Below, in pieces: positions 60,514 through 64,000 of a DNA stretch of 64,000 nt; the stretch's first letter is position 1; each line of letters begins with the position of its first letter. A model generated the notes under the pieces. That model saw only the letters and a program-made list of their open reading frames with translations. It ran no database searches and had not been told where the DNA came from. A program made the translations under genes and the position numbers. Source of the DNA: Cystobacter fuscus DSM 2262 (GTDB lineage Bacteria > Myxococcota > Myxococcia > Myxococcales > Myxococcaceae); contig NZ_ANAH02000010.1 in the NCBI RefSeq assembly GCF_000335475.2, forward strand, positions 124,001 to 188,000, read 5' to 3'.

Positions 60514-60530
60514 CCCGTGACGTCCACGGG
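60514..60530. terminator. Weak hairpin between hydrolase and DUF3467 gene
   Basis: CCCGTG (60514-60519) and CACGGG (60525-60530) form a perfect 6-bp stem with a 5-nt loop, 23 nt after the hydrolase stop. No T-run. Low-confidence terminator. Confidence 0.3.
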
Positions 60531-60582
60531 TCCCGCGGGCGCCCCGAGGGAGGAAGTCTGGTCACGAGGGGTTTTGGGAGGT

Positions 60583-60885
60583 ATGCCGCCGGTCATGGCG
60601 GATGTTCCCAAACCCCCGGATGCCCCCCTGCAGATTCAACTCGATGACGAGGTCGCCAACGGTCAGTACGTGAACATGGCGATGGTCAACCACACGGAGA
60701 CGGAGTTCACCCTGGACTTCATCTACGTCCAGCCGCACCAGGTCCGTGCGAAGGTGCGCTCGCGAATCATTCTCAACCCCAAACACGTCAAGCGCCTGCT
60801 GCTCGTGATGCAGGAAAGTCTTGCCTCCTATGAGGCGCGCTTCGGTCCCCTCGACCCTTCGGGCGAGGGCTCGTCCATGAACTGA
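60583..60885 (+). CDS. DUF3467 protein
   Basis: A 100-residue protein from the ATG at 60583 (MPPVMADVPKPPDAPLQIQLDDEVANGQYVN); an ATG at 60595 (MADVPKPP) is the likelier true start by family length, with GGGAGG 13 nt upstream. LQIQLDDEVANGQYVNMAMVNHTETEFTLDFIYVQP...AKVRSRIILNPKHVKRLLLVMQES is the DUF3467 pattern throughout. These proteins are widespread, single-domain and of unknown role. Confidence 0.85.
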   Translation: MPPVMADVPKPPDAPLQIQLDDEVANGQYVNMAMVNHTETEFTLDFIYVQPHQVRAKVRSRIILNPKHVKRLLLVMQESLASYEARFGPLDPSGEGSSMN

Positions 60886-60893
60886 GGTGGGAC

Positions 60894-61730
60894 ATGTGGG
60901 ACGGAGTTCGAGAGGTTTCGCGACGCTGGCCTCCGACGCCGGGCCAGCGCAGACTCGGAGGCCTCGTGCGACTCGTCGGCTTGCTGCTCACGCTCTGTTG
61001 GTTCGTTCCCTCGGCCCATGCCGCCTGCCCCGCGGATGGCGTGCAATTGTTTCCCGCGCCGGGCTCGGTGGTTCCCACCAACACCCGCCTGCTGCTCGAG
61101 GGGGTGGGCTCGCTGTCCGAGAAGGTGGGGGCGCTGCCCGGCCGCGTCCTGCGGATGCAGACGGAGGGGCACGAAGTGGAGGTGCGCGTCCAGCGCGGCT
61201 GGACGAGTACCCTGGGACGCACCCTCGTCATCCTGCGGCTCTCGGGCCCGCTCAAGCCGGGCCTCGTCTACACGTTGCGCCTGGACGACGTGCTGCCCGG
61301 GGTGAAGGTGCTCAACAGCATGATGGGCCACTCGAGGCCCGAGTGGAACAGCGGGCGGGGGCAGGATCTGGCGCGTCCGCGTTGGCTCAAGCGTCCCGTG
61401 GTGAGCGAGGGCATCTTCCGCCGCACCCGCGAGGGCAGCGAGCGCTTCGTCAAGCTGCGCATGTCCCTGTCCGAGGACAGCCCGGCGTACGCACAGGTGA
61501 CGCTCAGCCGGAGCAAGGACAAGGACAACATGGCGCCCCAGCACTATGTCCTCCCGCTGCATGACGGCGTGGCCCTGTTGGGCCATGGCGCCTGCGGGGG
61601 GGCGTTCGCCCTGGAAGATGGCAAGAGCTATCGGGCGAAGATCGATGTATTCGATGCGGCGGGCAACCTCGTGCCGGGGGTCGCTCCCCTGCAATTCGAG
61701 TCACCCGTGGCGACCCAGGAGAACCCATGA
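60894..61730 (+). CDS. Secreted hypothetical protein
   Basis: A 278-residue protein from the ATG at 60894, 8 nt after the DUF3467 gene. A Sec-type signal peptide (LVRLVGLLLTLCWFVPSAHAACPADG) leads to a mature part with paired cysteines, a strand-rich N-terminal region (VQLFPAPGSVVPTNTRLLLEGVGSLSEK) and a second beta-rich region around KRPVVSEGIFRRTREGSERFVKLRMSLSEDSPAYAQVTLSRSKDKDNMAPQHYVLPL. No catalytic motif or family recognised. It overlaps hemF by 4 nt. Confidence 0.6.
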   Translation: MWDGVREVSRRWPPTPGQRRLGGLVRLVGLLLTLCWFVPSAHAACPADGVQLFPAPGSVVPTNTRLLLEGVGSLSEKVGALPGRVLRMQTEGHEVEVRVQRGWTSTLGRTLVILRLSGPLKPGLVYTLRLDDVLPGVKVLNSMMGHSRPEWNSGRGQDLARPRWLKRPVVSEGIFRRTREGSERFVKLRMSLSEDSPAYAQVTLSRSKDKDNMAPQHYVLPLHDGVALLGHGACGGAFALEDGKSYRAKIDVFDAAGNLVPGVAPLQFESPVATQENP

Positions 61731-62626
61731 CGGTGGATTTGGAGACGCTCAAGAAGCAGATGGCGGATCACATTCACGCCCTCCAGGATGAGATCTGTGG
61801 CGCGTTGGAGCGGTTGGATGGGAAGGCCCGCTTCCGCGAGGACCACTGGACGCGGCCGGGTGGCGGTGGGGGACGCAGCCGCGTGCTGGAGGATGGGGAG
61901 TTCCTGGAGAAGGGTGGGGTGAGCACCTCGGTGGTGTTCGGCGAGCTGGAGGAGGCGTTCGCGGGCAAGCTGCAGGGCGAGGGGCGCACGTTCTGGGCGG
62001 GCGGCCTGTCGCTGGTGCTCCACCCGCGCAACCCGCATGTGCCCACCGTGCACGCCAACTACCGCTTCATCCACCAGGGCTCGAAGGCCTGGTTCGGCGG
62101 GGGCGCGGACCTGACGCCGTACTACCTCCAGGAGGAGGACGCGGTGCACTTCCACCGGGTCCACAAGGAGGCGTGTGACCGGCACGATCCCTCGTACTAC
62201 CCGCGCTACAAGAAGGCGTGTGATCAGTACTTCTACCTGCGCCACCGGGAAGAGGCGCGGGGCGTGGGCGGCATCTTCTTCGAGAACACGGGGGAGGAGC
62301 TGGAGCGCGAGTTCGCCTTCGTGAAGGACGTGAGCCGGGCCTTCCTGCCCGCGTACCTGCCCATCGCCGAGCGGCGCAAGGACACGCCCTACACCGAGGA
62401 GCAGCGCGCCTGGCAGGAGGTGCGGCGCGGGCGGTACGTGGAGTTCAACCTCGTGTGGGACCGGGGCACCATTTTCGGCCTGGAGACGAAGGGGCGCACC
62501 GAGTCCATCCTCATGTCCCTGCCGCCGCGGGTGCGCTGGCGCTACGACTACCACCCGGAGCCGGGCACCGAGGAGGCGCGGCTGGTGGAGGTGCTCCGTC
62601 GTCCTCGCGACTGGGTGGGTGCCTGA
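61727..62626 (+). CDS. hemF: Oxygen-dependent coproporphyrinogen III oxidase
   Basis: A 299-residue protein, the normal length, from the ATG at 61727. HemF hallmarks: GGGRSRVLEDGEFLEKGGVSTSVVFGEL, SLVLHPRNPHVPTVHANYRFI, KAWFGGGADLTPYYLQEEDAVHFHRVHKEAC, GVGGIFFENTGEELE, EFNLVWDRGTIFGLETKGRTESILMSLPPRVRWRYDY. It uses O2 to convert coproporphyrinogen III to protoporphyrinogen IX in haem synthesis. It overlaps the preceding gene and is followed 1 nt later by the next. Confidence 0.95.
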   Translation: MTVDLETLKKQMADHIHALQDEICGALERLDGKARFREDHWTRPGGGGGRSRVLEDGEFLEKGGVSTSVVFGELEEAFAGKLQGEGRTFWAGGLSLVLHPRNPHVPTVHANYRFIHQGSKAWFGGGADLTPYYLQEEDAVHFHRVHKEACDRHDPSYYPRYKKACDQYFYLRHREEARGVGGIFFENTGEELEREFAFVKDVSRAFLPAYLPIAERRKDTPYTEEQRAWQEVRRGRYVEFNLVWDRGTIFGLETKGRTESILMSLPPRVRWRYDYHPEPGTEEARLVEVLRRPRDWVGA

Positions 62627-62627
62627 G

Positions 62628-63104
62628 ATGACCCGCAACGGGAAGATGCTCGTGGGCGGCGCGGTGGTCGCCGTCCTGGGGCTGAGCGCCCTCGGCGTCT
62701 TCGTGTTGCGAGCGCCGGGAGGCGCGGGGGCCGTGGTCGACGCGACGGCCCTGTCGCAGGAGGCACGCGTCAACGTGCTGCGCCTGTGCGGTGACGCGCA
62801 GGCCTACCGGGATGAGCACGGCGTCTTTCTCGTGGCGGGCCCCGTGCCCGCGCAGGTGCCCCGGGGCGGACAGGCGGTGCCCTTCTCGCCCGATGAGAAC
62901 ATGCGAAAGCTGGGCTTCGAGCCCGGCGAGCACGTGCGGCACCAGTACCAGGTGGTGGTGCAGGAGACTCCCCTGGGAGAGGCCGAGGTCACCTGCTACG
63001 CGCGAGGTGATCGGGATGGGGACGGACAGGTCTCCGTCTTCAGCGTCACGCTGGATGTCAACGGGATGACGTCCGCGGTGAAGGCGGAGCGCGAGGAGGA
63101 GTGA
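62628..63104 (+). CDS. Single-pass membrane protein, pilin-like C-terminal domain
   Basis: A 158-residue protein from the ATG at 62628, 1 nt after hemF. Residues ~7-28 (MLVGGAVVAVLGLSALGVFVL) form an N-terminal membrane segment without a prepilin cleavage site. The mature part has QEARVNVLRLCGDAQAYRDEHGVFLVAG, FSPDENMRKLGFEPGEHVRHQYQVVV and a C-terminal YARGDRDGDGQVSVFSVTLDVNG, the acidic D.D.DG loop and last strands seen in type IV pilin-like and GspG-like proteins, where it binds calcium. Cysteines at about residues 52 and 123 may pair. Function unknown. Confidence 0.7.
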   Translation: MTRNGKMLVGGAVVAVLGLSALGVFVLRAPGGAGAVVDATALSQEARVNVLRLCGDAQAYRDEHGVFLVAGPVPAQVPRGGQAVPFSPDENMRKLGFEPGEHVRHQYQVVVQETPLGEAEVTCYARGDRDGDGQVSVFSVTLDVNGMTSAVKAEREEE

Positions 63105-63167
63105 AGGATCGACGGCCGGATCCCGCCCCCTGGAAACTTGCTCGCCATCCAGACGACAATCCAGGGG

Positions 63168-64000
63168 ATGAGCCAGGCTGGAAACATCAAGGGGTCTCCG
63201 GGGTCCTCGGGCTTCGTGCCTTCTCGCGCTTCCGGCAACGGCTCGCCGGGTCGGGGTGACAGGCCGGGCATGGGGGAGGAGCGCACGCGCATCGGTCGCT
63301 CGCCGCTGGACACGGGTCGGGGCGACAAGCCGGGCATGGGGGAGGAGCGCACGCGCATCGGTCGCTCGCCGCTGGACCCGGGGACCACGACGTCGGGAGG
63401 GCGCCCCGCTCCAGAGGGAGAGTCCCCCCGCACGGGCGGTCCGCGTGAGACGAAGGGCGGCGGCATCGACTTCTCCCAGGATGAGTTGATGCCCCGGGAG
63501 ACTCCCCGCACCGAGCGCCCCCGGGAAGGCAAGTCCGCGGAAGTCTTCGAGAGCAGCCCCTCGACGGAGCGGCCCCGGACGCGTGGCCGCACGGAGGAGG
63601 GAGGCGCGCGCGGGTCGGACTTCGAGAACTCCCGCCCCTCGGGAGAGCGGCCCCAGGTGCCGACCCGGGCACGCGACGCCGCGGATGCGTCCTCCGGTGA
63701 GTTCGATGCACCCCCGGAGCTGGGCGAGCCGGCGGAGCGGCCCCAGGTGCCGACCCGGGCACGCGACGCCGCGGAGGCGTCTTCCGGTGAGTTCGACGTT
63801 CCGCATGATGTGGATGATCCCTGGGCGTCGGCGGAGCGGCCCCAGGTGCCGACCCGGACGCGGGACGCCGCGGAGGCGTCTTCCGGTGGGTTCGACGTCC
63901 CCCGCGAGTTGGAGGATCCCCGGGCTCCAGGAGGACGGCCCCAGGTGCCGGGTCAGCCCCGGAGCGCGGAGGACGCGGCGAGCGGGTTCGAGGCACCCTC
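63168..64000 (+). CDS. Repetitive, probably disordered protein (partial, runs off window)
   Basis: From the ATG at 63168 the frame stays open to the window edge, 277 codons, with no stop. It is very rich in Pro, Arg, Glu, Ser and Gly with no hydrophobic core. Two kinds of tandem repeat are visible: a 20-residue unit (RGDRPGMGEERTRIGRSPLD) in two copies near residues 29-68, then a ~34-residue unit containing ERPQVPTRARDAAEASSGEFD in at least four copies to the edge. Such Pro/Arg/Glu repeats suggest an intrinsically disordered linker or scaffold, with the folded domain, if any, downstream. A signal peptide is absent. Confidence 0.6.
   Translation, partial: MSQAGNIKGSPGSSGFVPSRASGNGSPGRGDRPGMGEERTRIGRSPLDTGRGDKPGMGEERTRIGRSPLDPGTTTSGGRPAPEGESPRTGGPRETKGGGIDFSQDELMPRETPRTERPREGKSAEVFESSPSTERPRTRGRTEEGGARGSDFENSRPSGERPQVPTRARDAADASSGEFDAPPELGEPAERPQVPTRARDAAEASSGEFDVPHDVDDPWASAERPQVPTRTRDAAEASSGGFDVPRELEDPRAPGGRPQVPGQPRSAEDAASGFEAP

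Noticed and set aside
63187-63996. Antisense frame at the window end (Arg/Pro-rich)
   Set aside because: It is the reverse reading of the repetitive gene on the plus strand, and has low-complexity composition with no start signal.
1-64000. CRISPR arrays, complete insertion sequences, rRNA or complete tRNA genes
   Set aside because: I saw no regular spacer-repeat structure, no transposase with terminal inverted repeats, and no rRNA or complete tRNA. The Rpn gene is transposase-like only in name.

Overview
The window is about 68% GC DNA that looks myxobacterial, most likely from the Cystobacterineae (Archangium/Cystobacter type). The pointers are family-level: a SitA-like lipoprotein toxin with its immunity gene, a DUF2381-type gene next to a small lipoprotein, a Ser/Thr-kinase/AAA/GAF/histidine-kinase giant, two Imm52 immunity genes with Tox-REase-5 sequence, and very long spurious antisense frames typical of codon-biased high-GC genomes. 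No database search was possible, so the placement is inference.

Layout. 1-9.8 kb is an accessory region: two membrane proteins, a Coq4-like protein, a secreted OB-fold protein, a SitA/SitI-like toxin-immunity pair whose toxin has an in-frame TGA, an overlapping ATPase/Toprim-like pair resembling a two-gene phage-defence system, and a DUF2381 gene broken by TAG. In the middle (5.62-6.0 kb) decayed copies of the two flanking gene ends lie back to back, which reads as the junction of an old tandem duplication. 9.8-20.1 kb is mostly housekeeping: a PLP decarboxylase, PRC-barrel-type proteins, dapD, a bestrophin, dapE, an outer-membrane protein, pterin carbinolamine dehydratase, glpK, an FHA protein and an MBL hydrolase.

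20.3-24.5 kb is a second toxin/immunity-like cluster: a metalloprotease-like/Het-C pair separated by an apparent frameshift, a lipoprotein, and an Imm52 gene preceded only by what looks like a toxin tail. 24.7-43.2 kb holds signalling and secreted proteins: a PAS histidine kinase, a GH76 glycosidase with AbfB and crystallin-like domains, a patatin, the 1759-aa hybrid kinase, an AraC/SDR divergent pair, a lipoprotein of about ten PPC-like repeats and an MpaB-type oxygenase. 43.3-47.5 kb is a scrap-yard: a twice-frameshifted Tox-REase-5 toxin, an intact Imm52, chimeric gene fragments, a tRNA/tmRNA 3'-end-like scar and an Rpn nuclease between direct repeats. 47.5-52 kb is an AttEFGH-like ABC transporter/lipocalin operon. 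52-59.5 kb pairs a Crp/Fnr regulator (with a 16-bp palindrome) divergently with an alcohol dehydrogenase and a self-sufficient CYP102-type P450, followed by a hybrid histidine kinase. 59.6 kb to the end carries a hydrolase, a DUF3467 protein, hemF, a pilin-like protein and the start of a repetitive disordered protein.

The most unusual theme is the repeated finding of decayed copies of gene 3' ends next to or flanking accessory genes (2.49, 3.48, 5.62-6.0, 45.8, 47.0 and 59.4 kb), together with internal and N-terminal scraps at 45.4-45.65 kb.
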